53,668 nucleotides of DNA, taken from Acidobacteriota bacterium (GTDB taxonomy: Bacteria; Acidobacteriota; Terriglobia; Bryobacterales; UBA6623). The position numbers and the translations under genes are program-made. The notes under the pieces are model-generated. The model worked only from the letters and a program-made list of their open reading frames with translations. It had not been told where the DNA came from and ran no database searches. The stretch covers positions 1-53,668 of the forward strand of contig JAQBUE010000010.1 in the NCBI GenBank assembly GCA_027624045.1. The letters run 5' to 3'. Of the stretch, positions 16,945-25,142 are shown in pieces (the first letter of the stretch is position 1; every line of letters starts with the position of its first letter).

Positions 16945-17223
16945 ATGCCCGACGCAACAGATGAATTCGTTACCATTTTCGCATCACGGAGCCACGACGC
17001 TGAGAGCGAAGCCGAAACCGTGCACGGTCTGCTCGAATCCTCTGGGATCGAGTCGCTGATCGTTCGTGAGAATGTCCTCGAAATGCCGGTTGGCCGGGTC
17101 TCCGTCAAGGTCTTCTCTTCCTACAAAGACGAAGCCGAACGGCTGATCGAAGCGGCTCAGGAGCCCGGGAACGCCGAGTCGGAAGACGACGAGTCCGAAG
17201 ACGATGGGAACCCCGAGGGATGA
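16945..17223 (+). CDS. DUF2007-like small protein
   Basis: About 92 residues with the DUF2007 pattern: a ferredoxin-like fold sensing the sum of sequence ...VTIFASRSHDAESEAETVHGLLESSGIE..., VGRVSVKVFSSYKDEAERLIE, then an acidic tail rich in Glu and Asp. The family has been called a putative signal-transducing protein but has no proven role. The ATG at 16945 has AAAAGGAG at ideal distance, so the longer in-frame extension to 16891 is rejected. Its stop overlaps the start of the phosphatase gene (ATGA), implying translational coupling. Confidence 0.75.
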   Translation: MPDATDEFVTIFASRSHDAESEAETVHGLLESSGIESLIVRENVLEMPVGRVSVKVFSSYKDEAERLIEAAQEPGNAESEDDESEDDGNPEG

Positions 17224-18839
17224 AGAGGCGCTTGGCGGCCTGCGTGCTGCTGGGTGCGTTTGCATTCGCCGCGGGCCCGCCGCCTTCACCGCCGAAGCTC
17301 GTCGTCCTCATCGTGATCGATCAGCTTCGTTACGACTACCTCACTCGTTTCGATGATCTTTTCCAGGGCGGTTTCCGGCGCTTGCTCGACGAAGGCGCCG
17401 TTTTCACAAACGCCAAGTTCAGGCACGGTATCACGCTCACCTCGCCCGGCCACGCCAGCATCGCCACGGGCCGCCATCCATCGCAACACGGCGTAACGGC
17501 GAACTACCGTTACGATCCCGAGCACGGCAAGCGCGTCAACGCCGTTTTCGATCCGGCGGAAGAAGCCGTGGGTGGCAAAGGCAGCAACTCATCGCCGCGT
17601 ATTCTCGAGGCTCCCACACTGGCGGACATGCTCAAGACCCAACGGCCTGGGTCGATCGCTGTCGGCGTTTCGCTCAAGGATCGCTCCGCGATTCTGCTCG
17701 CCGGCAAGAAAGCCGACGGCGCCTATTGGATCTCCGCCGATTGCGGCTGCCTTGTCACGAGCACTTACTATCACGACAAGGCGCCCCGCTGGCTTGAAGC
17801 CTTCAACGCCCGCAAACTTGCCGACAGCTATTTTGGGAAAGTCTGGAGGCCCTTTCTCGAAGACCGCTCGCTCTATGAAAAGTACGCCCGCGCCGACGGC
17901 TTCCCAAGCGAAAGCGCCGGACGCGAACCGTCGTTCCCCCACCGCTTCCGGGGCAGTCCGCCCGCCCCCGATTTTTACGAAGGCGTGCTGGATTCCGCCC
18001 TCGGCGACGAAATCGTGCTCAATGCGTCGCTGGCCGCCATCAATGGCTGGCAGCTAGGTGAGGATGACATCTCTGACCTGCTCGCCATCAGCTTCGCCGG
18101 CGTCGATCGCGTCGGACACGTCTTCGGTCCGTTCAGCCAGGAAGCCATGGATCAGATGCTGCGCCTCGACTATGTTCTAGGACGTCTGCTCGATGAACTC
18201 GACGAACAAGTCGGCCTCGATCAAACCGTGATTGCCCTCACCGCGGACCATGGTGTCATGCCCCTCGTCGAGTACTTGCAGCAAGAAGGAACGAACGCTG
18301 TGCGGTTCCCCAAGTCCGTCATCCCCGATGCGGCTAACCGCGCCATCGGCGAAAAATATCCGGGTGCCGGAAACGTCGTCGCCTATTTTGACCCGCCGCA
18401 CATCATCTTCGATCTCAAGCGGCTCGCCGAACTCGGCATCTCACGCGCTGAAGCCGAGAATCTGGGCAGTCAGGCCATCCTCGCCACAGGCTACGTGGAG
18501 AAGGTCTATCGGCATTCCGATTTCGCGGCTAAGCCCGCATCCGGCGAGGCCTTCTTCACTCTTTACCGCAACTCGTTTTACGCCCCGCGCAGCCAGCACT
18601 TGATCGTTCAACTCAAACAGAACCACTACATCGATGGCTCGCAAGGCAGCACGGGCCACGGCAGCCCTTATGACTATGACCGGCATGTGCCCATCGTGTT
18701 TTTCGGGAAACGAATTCCAAAGGGTCGATTCGAACAGCCGGCCGGACCCGAAGACGTGGCTCCGACGCTCGCCAGAATCTTGGGAATCGAGATGGCGCCG
18801 GACCCCGACAGCCGCCTACTTGACGAAGCGCTGCGCTAG
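17220..18839 (+). CDS. PafA-like alkaline phosphatase family protein
   Basis: A 539-residue exported phosphatase with a signal peptide (residues 1-20). Superfamily metal ligands are seen in LVVLIVIDQLRYDY, ITLTSPGHASIATG (Thr nucleophile), SFAGVDRVGHVFGP, ALTADHGV and STGHGSPYDYDRHVPI. The SLKDR motif and HGVTANYRYD match the Lys/Arg and Asn phosphate-contacting residues of PafA, a phosphomonoesterase that releases phosphate from many organic esters in the periplasm. It is translationally coupled to the DUF2007 gene. Confidence 0.88.
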   Translation: MKRRLAACVLLGAFAFAAGPPPSPPKLVVLIVIDQLRYDYLTRFDDLFQGGFRRLLDEGAVFTNAKFRHGITLTSPGHASIATGRHPSQHGVTANYRYDPEHGKRVNAVFDPAEEAVGGKGSNSSPRILEAPTLADMLKTQRPGSIAVGVSLKDRSAILLAGKKADGAYWISADCGCLVTSTYYHDKAPRWLEAFNARKLADSYFGKVWRPFLEDRSLYEKYARADGFPSESAGREPSFPHRFRGSPPAPDFYEGVLDSALGDEIVLNASLAAINGWQLGEDDISDLLAISFAGVDRVGHVFGPFSQEAMDQMLRLDYVLGRLLDELDEQVGLDQTVIALTADHGVMPLVEYLQQEGTNAVRFPKSVIPDAANRAIGEKYPGAGNVVAYFDPPHIIFDLKRLAELGISRAEAENLGSQAILATGYVEKVYRHSDFAAKPASGEAFFTLYRNSFYAPRSQHLIVQLKQNHYIDGSQGSTGHGSPYDYDRHVPIVFFGKRIPKGRFEQPAGPEDVAPTLARILGIEMAPDPDSRLLDEALR

Positions 18840-18867
18840 GCGCATCCACTGAACAGGTCTGCCGCCC

Positions 18868-19461
18868 CTACAGCTCCAGTAGATAGCCCTGCTTGCCTAC
18901 GTTGCGCCCCACCGTTGCGCCGATTTTCGTCTGATTCCCCGCGGCCTCATGAATATGGCCGCAGAAGAAATACTCGGGCTGATTGACCTGGATGAAATTG
19001 AGAACGACCCTGCTCCCGAAGTGTTGATCGGGCTTGACGCCGTCAAGGTCAGTATCGAGAGGCGGCGCGTGACACACCAGAACCATAGGCGATAGACCCG
19101 CGAACTTGGCCAGCCGCTCTTCGAGCTGCTCTTCGCTGTACTCGCCCGGAGTGCTAAACGGCGTGCGATTCGAATAACCGAGTCCGGCGAAGTGCCAGCC
19201 GTTCACTTCGAAAACTCGCTCGTGGAAATTCCGGAAGCCGTGGTCGTCACAAAATTTCGCGATCTGATCTGACGACTCGTGATTACCGGGCAACACCCAC
19301 AGCTTCTCGCCTAGAGGCTTGAGAACCTTGGCGCAATCTGATAGCCCCCGCGCCCAGGTCACAAGATCGCCGGCCGAGATGTAGATGTCAGCGTCCACCG
19401 CCGCCACTGCTTCGAGCTGCTTGAGGTCGTTGTGAATGTCGGAAAAGATCTGTATTCGCAT
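18868..19461 (-). CDS. Calcineurin-like metallophosphoesterase
   Basis: A 197-residue cytoplasmic phosphoesterase with the complete set of dinuclear-metal motifs: FSDIHND, SAGDLV, LPGNHES, VCHAPPLDTDLD and FCGHIHEAAG. It is short, as for stand-alone YfcE-like or UPF0046-like enzymes. The physiological substrate is unknown. Its 3' end converges with the phosphatase gene, and its start faces the HEAT-cyclophilin gene. Confidence 0.88.
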   Translation of the reverse strand: MRIQIFSDIHNDLKQLEAVAAVDADIYISAGDLVTWARGLSDCAKVLKPLGEKLWVLPGNHESSDQIAKFCDDHGFRNFHERVFEVNGWHFAGLGYSNRTPFSTPGEYSEEQLEERLAKFAGLSPMVLVCHAPPLDTDLDGVKPDQHFGSRVVLNFIQVNQPEYFFCGHIHEAAGNQTKIGATVGRNVGKQGYLLEL

Positions 19462-19521
19462 CGAGTTTCACCCTGCAAGAACCAGTCTAGACCACCCGTA
19501 GCCCTGTTACGATGGCGGCTT

Positions 19522-21486
19522 GTGATCGAGCTCGTCAGACGTCACGAAGTCAAGTATCTCGGCGTGTGCATGCTGCTGCTCTTGGTTGCGGTGGGCTGGC
19601 TCGTGCTGACCCGTCCACCGCATCTCATCGAGGCGGATTTCCTGCAGCGTGAAGACCGCCGGGTTGTAGATAGCTGGCTGCTTGAGCAGCTCAACAACCC
19701 CATCGCCGAGCATCGTGCGCGCGCCTGCCTGGCACTGGGCCGCATTGGCTCCCCCGACACGCTGAGCGTCCTGATCAAAGCGCTTCGGGAGCCTATCCCC
19801 CACGTCCGCGCCGCCGCCGCATTCGCCCTTGGCGAGATGGAAGACCGCGATACCGCCGCTGAGACCGGCCGCGAGCCGCGCGAAGAAGCCGCCAACGCCC
19901 TGATCGAGGCTCTGCGTGATCCCGAGCGAACCGTGGCTGAACACGCTGTTGAAGCTCTCGGCAAGCTGCGCTGGGAAGCAGCTTATCCTCGCATCACGCA
20001 AACCCCCGCCCCGCTCTCCGTCACCATGACCGCCCTGGTTCGGCTCGGCAACAGGGATGCCCTTCCCTGGATCGTCGCGCGGCGCCGTTCTGACAACCAG
20101 GAAACGCGTTGGACCGCCGCACGCGCTCTGCTCGATCTCGGCGCCGATGTCGACGGTGAGATCAGACGCTCTTTTCTCAACCTCACCAGGGACCTCAATC
20201 CGTGGATTCGCATCGCGGCCATACGTGGCCTGGCTCGGGCCGAGCATTCCGAGGAAGTACTCGAAACACTCGCCCGTATGTCAAACGACCCAGACGCCAA
20301 GGTCCGCATGGAAGCGCTGAACTCGCTTGCTTCGACACGTAACCCCCGCGTCTTCCAGATACTCGTCAAGACCCTCGGCGACCGCAATGAGAACGTCCGG
20401 CTGGCGGCGGTGGACGCTCTTGGCTTCCTCGGCGACCCGCGCGCCCGGCCGCTTCTTGAATCGCTGCTCGGCGAGGGCCCAGTGCTGTCATTGCGAGCTG
20501 AACTCGCGCTGGCCCGGCTTGGTTTGTTTGGCCCGCTACCTGGAGAAGGCGTGCTGCCTCCACGATACGCGGGACCCGGATTCCCGGTTTTCATCGAACT
20601 GCTGCGGTTGCGAAGCTCTGACCAAGTCACGCCATCGTTCATGAGCCTCTGGCGGTCCCCTTCCGAAGACTTGAGCGCTCTGAAACCCGACATCCTACGT
20701 GAGCTGGCGTCGCGTATCTCGTCTTCAAATGACGACTTGATCGCGCAAGCGCTCGATCACAGCGATGCGAACGTTGCCCGTAGCGCCTTGGAACTTGTCG
20801 CTGAGCCGCGCCTTGCCACTTGCCGCGCCTCGTATACTCGCGGCTTGGAGGGGGACGACGCTGGCCTGCGGCTGGCCGCGCTCGATGCAGCCGCGCGTTC
20901 AGTAAGCCGCAACGAGACTCATGCGTTTCTGCTAGGGACGCTCGAAGACCCTGAACGCCTGGTCCGCAAGCGCGCGGTGCGCCACCTGCGAATCCTTTTC
21001 GGAGAAAGCCACGACGAGAAGATCGGCACCGTTCAGGTCGATTACGACAGTAATGATTACCAAAGTTTCGCGCGTTCACGCAGCCGGCTCATTCGAATAG
21101 AAACCTCCGTGGGCCTGCTCGAACTGCGTCTCGACTATCCCAACGCCGCGCTGACCGCCGAGAACTTCGTGCGCCTTGCGCGGGCAGGCTATTACGACGG
21201 ACAACGCTTTAGCGAAGTCCTCCCGGGCAAGTATGCAAAAGCAGGAGGTCCCGCGGCGCCGGATCACACCATCCGCACCGAGATTAATTACGAGCTCTTC
21301 CTGCGGGGAAGCCTCGCCATGGCCGAACCGGAAAAGGATTCGGCTGGCGGCCAGTTCTTCATCTGTCTGGTACCTCAGCCGCTCTGGGAAGGGCGCTACA
21401 CGAACTTCGGACGCCTCACATCGGGCGACGATCTTCTCGATCACATCACCCCCGAGACGCGAATTCTTCGCATTGTCGTCCCGTAG
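19522..21486 (+). CDS. Membrane-anchored HEAT-repeat protein with a C-terminal cyclophilin-like domain
   Basis: About 654 residues from a GTG at 19522, chosen because it places the hydrophobic segment (YLGVCMLLLLVAVGWLVL) near the N-terminus; the open frame extends to 19432 but overlaps the divergent gene. After the anchor come many HEAT/PBS-lyase repeats (RARACLALGRIGS, VRAAAAFALGEM, VRLAAVDALGFLGD). The last 125 residues are a peptidyl-prolyl isomerase domain (IETSVGLLELRLDYPNAALTAENFVRLARAGYYDG, GQFFICL). The segment FSEVLPGKYAKAGG aligns to cyclophilin FHRIIPGFMCQGG, so the catalytic Arg is a Glu here and activity is doubtful. Probably a periplasmic scaffold or chaperone. Confidence 0.82.
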   Translation: MIELVRRHEVKYLGVCMLLLLVAVGWLVLTRPPHLIEADFLQREDRRVVDSWLLEQLNNPIAEHRARACLALGRIGSPDTLSVLIKALREPIPHVRAAAAFALGEMEDRDTAAETGREPREEAANALIEALRDPERTVAEHAVEALGKLRWEAAYPRITQTPAPLSVTMTALVRLGNRDALPWIVARRRSDNQETRWTAARALLDLGADVDGEIRRSFLNLTRDLNPWIRIAAIRGLARAEHSEEVLETLARMSNDPDAKVRMEALNSLASTRNPRVFQILVKTLGDRNENVRLAAVDALGFLGDPRARPLLESLLGEGPVLSLRAELALARLGLFGPLPGEGVLPPRYAGPGFPVFIELLRLRSSDQVTPSFMSLWRSPSEDLSALKPDILRELASRISSSNDDLIAQALDHSDANVARSALELVAEPRLATCRASYTRGLEGDDAGLRLAALDAAARSVSRNETHAFLLGTLEDPERLVRKRAVRHLRILFGESHDEKIGTVQVDYDSNDYQSFARSRSRLIRIETSVGLLELRLDYPNAALTAENFVRLARAGYYDGQRFSEVLPGKYAKAGGPAAPDHTIRTEINYELFLRGSLAMAEPEKDSAGGQFFICLVPQPLWEGRYTNFGRLTSGDDLLDHITPETRILRIVVP

Positions 21487-21518
21487 GTGGGACGTGCGGT
21501 CTTGAGGACAACACCTTC

Positions 21519-22052
21519 TTAAGGTATGAGATCTTGGGGCGACTTTCGATCCGGGTCATTCAAATACGCGTAGATCCTCAGGTCTTCACCAGTCATCCGC
21601 TTTGTCGCCCACACGATCTGCCCGCTGTGCTCTGCCAGATGCTCGATACAATGATAGATCGCGTGGAGCAGCGTCAGATCGAAGACCTGAATCTTACGTT
21701 TAACCAGCAGATCCTCCTCCGATAACGATGCCAGAACGGCGTCAGCGTCCGCGATCGCGTCGCGCAAGGCCGACATTGCTTGCTCGCGCGTCAACGGCTC
21801 GCGTTGCGCAAACTCCGCGTCTCGATTCCGCCGGTCCGGCGCTCCTCCCACGCCACTTACAATCCATTGCCGGATATTTCCCGCCAGGTGCAGGATCAAG
21901 TTCCCAACCGCGTTTTCCGTCTCATGGGAACGAGTCCATAGCTGCCCGTCATCCAGTTTCGCGACGCAAAGCTCGATCCGCCGCAGCCGCTCTCGAAGCT
22001 GATGGCGGCTGATGCGAAGAAACTCGTGGGCGAAGGTATTGCTATCGGACAT
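21519..22052 (-). CDS. DinB-like (DUF1572) four-helix-bundle protein
   Basis: A 177-residue protein with the metal-binding histidines of the DinB superfamily at H55 (LILHLAGNIRQW), H138 and H142 (HCIEHLAEHSGQI). The superfamily includes thiol-dependent transferases and many unassigned proteins; DUF1572 members are unassigned. No signal peptide. It lies 99 bp downstream of the broken outer-membrane barrel gene and converges with the HEAT-cyclophilin gene; a small stem ACCTT-CTT-AAGGT lies between them near 21511. Confidence 0.8.
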   Translation of the reverse strand: MSDSNTFAHEFLRISRHQLRERLRRIELCVAKLDDGQLWTRSHETENAVGNLILHLAGNIRQWIVSGVGGAPDRRNRDAEFAQREPLTREQAMSALRDAIADADAVLASLSEEDLLVKRKIQVFDLTLLHAIYHCIEHLAEHSGQIVWATKRMTGEDLRIYAYLNDPDRKSPQDLIP

Positions 22053-22151
22053 GGCCGTATTATCTTCATTATCTTCGCTCCGTCAAAGGCAGCCCTCGCG
22101 CCCGTCCCTCTCGCGTCACCGAAGCGGACGAGCTTCCGCCGACCGAGCGGA

Positions 22152-22811
22152 TCAGAAACGATATCCGAAGCCGACGGTGACGCTCTTTGAAGCCGCCGCA
22201 TCGATGTAGCGAGGAAGGAGTGAGAACTCGACACGAAAGACGGCTCGACGCGTCAGGCTGACAATCGTTCCTCCACGCAGTAGCAGTGTCCCGTTGGTCT
22301 GATTGAAACTTATGTCCTGGAACTCGTCAGCCAGGATCGGCTGCCCGTTTTCGTCGTGCGCGATGATGGGGCGGAGGCCGGTTCGCTGGCTTTCTTGTTC
22401 AATGCCAACACCGCCACCGGCATACAGTGAGAACCGTTCCCTGCGCCACAACCGAACCAGCGACGGAGTCAGCACGACGCGGCGCTCACGGCTAAAGTTG
22501 TCGTTCGGGCCGGCTCCTGCTGAGCCGTCCGGTTTCCAGAAGGTCTCGGCGACGCTGGTGGTCACGTCGAAAACCGCAGCCCAACGCCTGCCGAGTGGGG
22601 CGATGATTCCGGCGCCGAACTGCGGTCGCCATCCGGGTGCGATCGACTGATTGCCGTGGAAGTACCCACCTGTAAGGGCGAAGACCTCGACGGCGGGCTC
22701 GCGCTACTGGGCCGAAAGGGGGAGCGGTAGGAGCGCTATGAAGCCGAGGGCCGCTACTGTCAATCGGAGGTTGCCAAAGAAAGCGGCGGACCCAGTATTT
22801 CTTTCACTCAC
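22152..22811 (-). pseudogene. Outer-membrane beta-barrel protein gene with an in-frame amber stop after the signal peptide
   Basis: Read from a GTG at 22811 (GGAGGG nine bases upstream), codons 1-35 encode a signal peptide ending LLPLPLSAQ. Codon 36 is TAG (22706-22704), and the same frame then continues open for 183 codons with clear barrel-like strands (VEVFALTGGYFHGN, PQFGAGIIAPLGRRWAAVFD, LYAGGGVGIEQ, TLLLRGGTIVSL) to a C-terminal VGFGYRF, the terminal-Phe signature recognised by the Bam machinery. Everything but one codon looks intact, so this is a recent nonsense mutation, a sequencing error, or read-through. A GTG at 22565 opens only the last 137 residues, without a signal, and is unlikely to be a functional start. 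Confidence 0.75.
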
Positions 22812-23060
22812 GGTGTGTTGCCCTCCGAGTATCTCCTTCTCGCTTAAAGCCTATGAATGAGGACGTTCACGCTTAGATTAGCAGTGCCACGTTCACGGAC
22901 CAAGCAGACAAAGAGATTCGCGAGCACGGAGAGCGAAGGTGTTCTTAGCTTTCCCAAGTAAGGCGTTAGGAATCGGTGTTCGGAGCGTCCGAGAGGCGTG
23001 ATAGGATCAAGGCGTTTTAGAGTTCCATATTCACCCTGACGCTCCTGGAGGCGAACAACA
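22812..23060. other. Divergent intergenic region
   Basis: No gene is recognised in this 249-bp stretch. It should contain the promoters for the barrel gene (minus) and the DUF362 gene (plus). The only clear element is CTGGAGGCGAACAACA directly before the DUF362 ATG, a good ribosome site. A 76-residue minus-strand frame overlaps it but has no recognisable composition. Confidence 0.35.
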
Positions 23061-24182
23061 ATGAATAGGCGCAACTTCCTTCATGTAGCGGCGGCTAGTC
23101 CGGTGCTGGCGCGCGCCGCGTCGAACCCCATGCCCGCCTACCGCACTGTGACACCCTATAAGGCCGCCGCTTCGCCGGGCTTCCCGGGGCCTTACAAGGG
23201 CCAGGTGACGCGGGTTTATGGCGAGAGCTCGATCGACCCGGAATCGGAGAAGGTCGATTCCGACGTCGTCCGGCAAATGATTTCCCAGGGCATGCGCGGC
23301 ATGACGGGCGACAAGGATGAGCGTGACGCCTGGGCGCGGTTCTTCGGGCCCCATGACATCATCGGTCTCAAAGTCAACTGCTCCGGCGCGCCAAACGTCA
23401 TGACCAACCCGGAGATCGTGGCCGACATCGTTCAAAATCTGATCAGTATCGATGTGCCGCCCAAGCAGATCTACATCTACGAGAAATTCAGAAGCCAGAT
23501 GGACACCGTCCGCTATGAGCAATATGTGCCCGACGGCGTACATGTCGTGGCGGCCGAGGAGAGTCGCGGGGCTATTGTCGGCTACGACCCGGACGTCTAC
23601 GTCGAGACGGATTTCTTCGGCGAAGAAGATACGCGCTCATTCATGCTCCGGATCGTTTCCGAGACGCTGACGAAGATCATCAACCTGCCCAACATGAAAG
23701 AGCATCAGGCGGCGGGCGTGACGGGTTGCTTGAAGAACATTTCCTATGGCCACTTCTCGAACGTCGACCGGTCGCATCGCTGGGAAAAGACCAACACCGA
23801 TACCTATATCGGTACGCTGGCCGCGGTGGAGCCGATCCCTTCGAAGACGGTGCTGAACATCATGGATGGGCTGCGCGGCGTGTGGCACGCCGGGCCGTTC
23901 TCGCGCGAAAAGAAATTCCGCTTCTTCCCCAAGCAGATGATGTTCGGCACCGACCCGATCGCGATGGACCGCTTGCTGATCGACGTGATCGAGGATAAGC
24001 GCAAGGCGGAAGGCGCGCCCTCGGTGTTCGACCGCTCGAAGGAACACATCCGCTCCGGGCGCGAGGTCGACCCGTCGCACAACCGCTTCATCCGCGAACC
24101 GGGCCATATCAAGTACGCCACGCGCTTTGACCTGGGCGTCTACGACATCGGTCAGATCAAGATCAAGCGCATCGACGTATGA
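23061..24182 (+). CDS. Exported DUF362 domain protein
   Basis: A 373-residue protein with a Tat-like leader (MNRRNFLHVAAASPVLARA). The body shows the DUF362 layout: DIIGLKVNCSGAP, ...EIVADIVQNLISIDVPPKQIYIYE, INLPNMKEHQAAGVTGCLKNISYG, and a C-terminal MMFGTDPIAMDRLLIDVIEDKR. It has no ferredoxin cysteines, unlike many DUF362 proteins. The function is unknown. Its stop overlaps the start of the next gene by ATGA, so the two products are probably made in balance and work together. Confidence 0.82.
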   Translation: MNRRNFLHVAAASPVLARAASNPMPAYRTVTPYKAAASPGFPGPYKGQVTRVYGESSIDPESEKVDSDVVRQMISQGMRGMTGDKDERDAWARFFGPHDIIGLKVNCSGAPNVMTNPEIVADIVQNLISIDVPPKQIYIYEKFRSQMDTVRYEQYVPDGVHVVAAEESRGAIVGYDPDVYVETDFFGEEDTRSFMLRIVSETLTKIINLPNMKEHQAAGVTGCLKNISYGHFSNVDRSHRWEKTNTDTYIGTLAAVEPIPSKTVLNIMDGLRGVWHAGPFSREKKFRFFPKQMMFGTDPIAMDRLLIDVIEDKRKAEGAPSVFDRSKEHIRSGREVDPSHNRFIREPGHIKYATRFDLGVYDIGQIKIKRIDV

Positions 24183-25135
24183 CGCTCCTTCTACTATTCC
24201 TCTTAACGCCGGGCATATTCTGGGACGGTGCACCCGCCACGGCGGACGTGCTCAAGCAGGCCGGCATCACGAAGATCGCCGTTCCCGCGGCGATGGAGAG
24301 CGAGTGGAAAGGGCAGTCCGGCATATCCGTCGAAGCCGTTGACATCTCATCGCGGACCTTGCTGAAGCCTCCGGCCGTGCAGATGCGGATGAATCAGGCC
24401 TCGGCCAGCCGGTCGCCCTGGATCGACGGCAATGGCTGGCAATTCATCCGCGAGCCGCGGGGCGGCTACTACTACAACGTCGAAGGACCATCAGCGGCGC
24501 TGGCGGCGGCCGAAGCATTCGTTTTCGGCGGCGATGCCCCGGTTCAACCTGACACGCTGGTTCAAACTGACGCCGGGGGGCTTCCGGCGCTGGGAGAGAT
24601 GCTGGCGTTTCTCGGCCGGATCGAGCCATCCGATCTGCCGCCCCGCGTCAACATCGGATACATCGACGACGGTTCGGCCGAGTCGGGCGAACTGCTGAAC
24701 CTGATGGTCAGGAAGAACCTGTTGTTCAAGCTTGTCACCACCCCCGACCCGAGCCTCGATTTGAACGTCCGTTTCGGCTCCGACGAGTTCCTGAAGGGCG
24801 ACACTTCCGACCCCAGCCGCTTGGCGCAGAGCGTTCGCGCCAGACTGACGGACGATAAACGCCTCTTCCGGGTGTACGGCTCGGATACCGTCGTGGGGCG
24901 CCTGATGGGCGACGAGAAGCGCGCCCGCCTCTACCTGCTCAACTACAGCAGCGGCCGTCGCTCCGGTTTCGGCATCCGCGTGCGCGTTCTGGGACGCTAC
25001 AAGAATCACACGGGCGCCGTCTCGGGCCTCGACAACCCGGGTATCCGCGAATACGTCGTCACCGACAACGCCACCGAGTTTACGATTCCCGAAATGGGAA
25101 TTCTAGCGGTGATCGACCTCTCAGGCGGACGATAA
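24179..25135 (+). CDS. Secreted protein of unknown function coupled to DUF362
   Basis: A 318-residue protein with a short signal peptide (MTLLLLFLLTPGIFW). I recognise no family. An alpha/beta-like N-terminal part (DVLKQAGITKIAVPA, EGPSAALAAAEAFVFGGD) is followed by a central region and a C-terminal stretch rich in beta strands (ARLYLLNYSSGR, FGIRVRVLGRYKNHTGAV, REYVVTDNATEFTIPEMGILAVIDL). That C-terminus is reminiscent of the beta-sandwich domains ending some glycoside hydrolases, but no catalytic motif is visible. It is translationally coupled to the DUF362 gene. Confidence 0.65.
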   Translation: MTLLLLFLLTPGIFWDGAPATADVLKQAGITKIAVPAAMESEWKGQSGISVEAVDISSRTLLKPPAVQMRMNQASASRSPWIDGNGWQFIREPRGGYYYNVEGPSAALAAAEAFVFGGDAPVQPDTLVQTDAGGLPALGEMLAFLGRIEPSDLPPRVNIGYIDDGSAESGELLNLMVRKNLLFKLVTTPDPSLDLNVRFGSDEFLKGDTSDPSRLAQSVRARLTDDKRLFRVYGSDTVVGRLMGDEKRARLYLLNYSSGRRSGFGIRVRVLGRYKNHTGAVSGLDNPGIREYVVTDNATEFTIPEMGILAVIDLSGGR

Positions 25136-25142
25136 GCTCCGG

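Noticed and set aside
19432-19521. Upstream part of the HEAT-cyclophilin frame
   Set aside because: It overlaps the divergent metallophosphoesterase start and precedes the membrane anchor by an implausible basic stretch.
22152-22565. Taking GTG 22565 as the start of a 137-residue intact protein
   Set aside because: The coding pattern and signal peptide extend upstream in the same frame to 22811, interrupted only by the TAG; a start at 22565 would give half a barrel with no signal.
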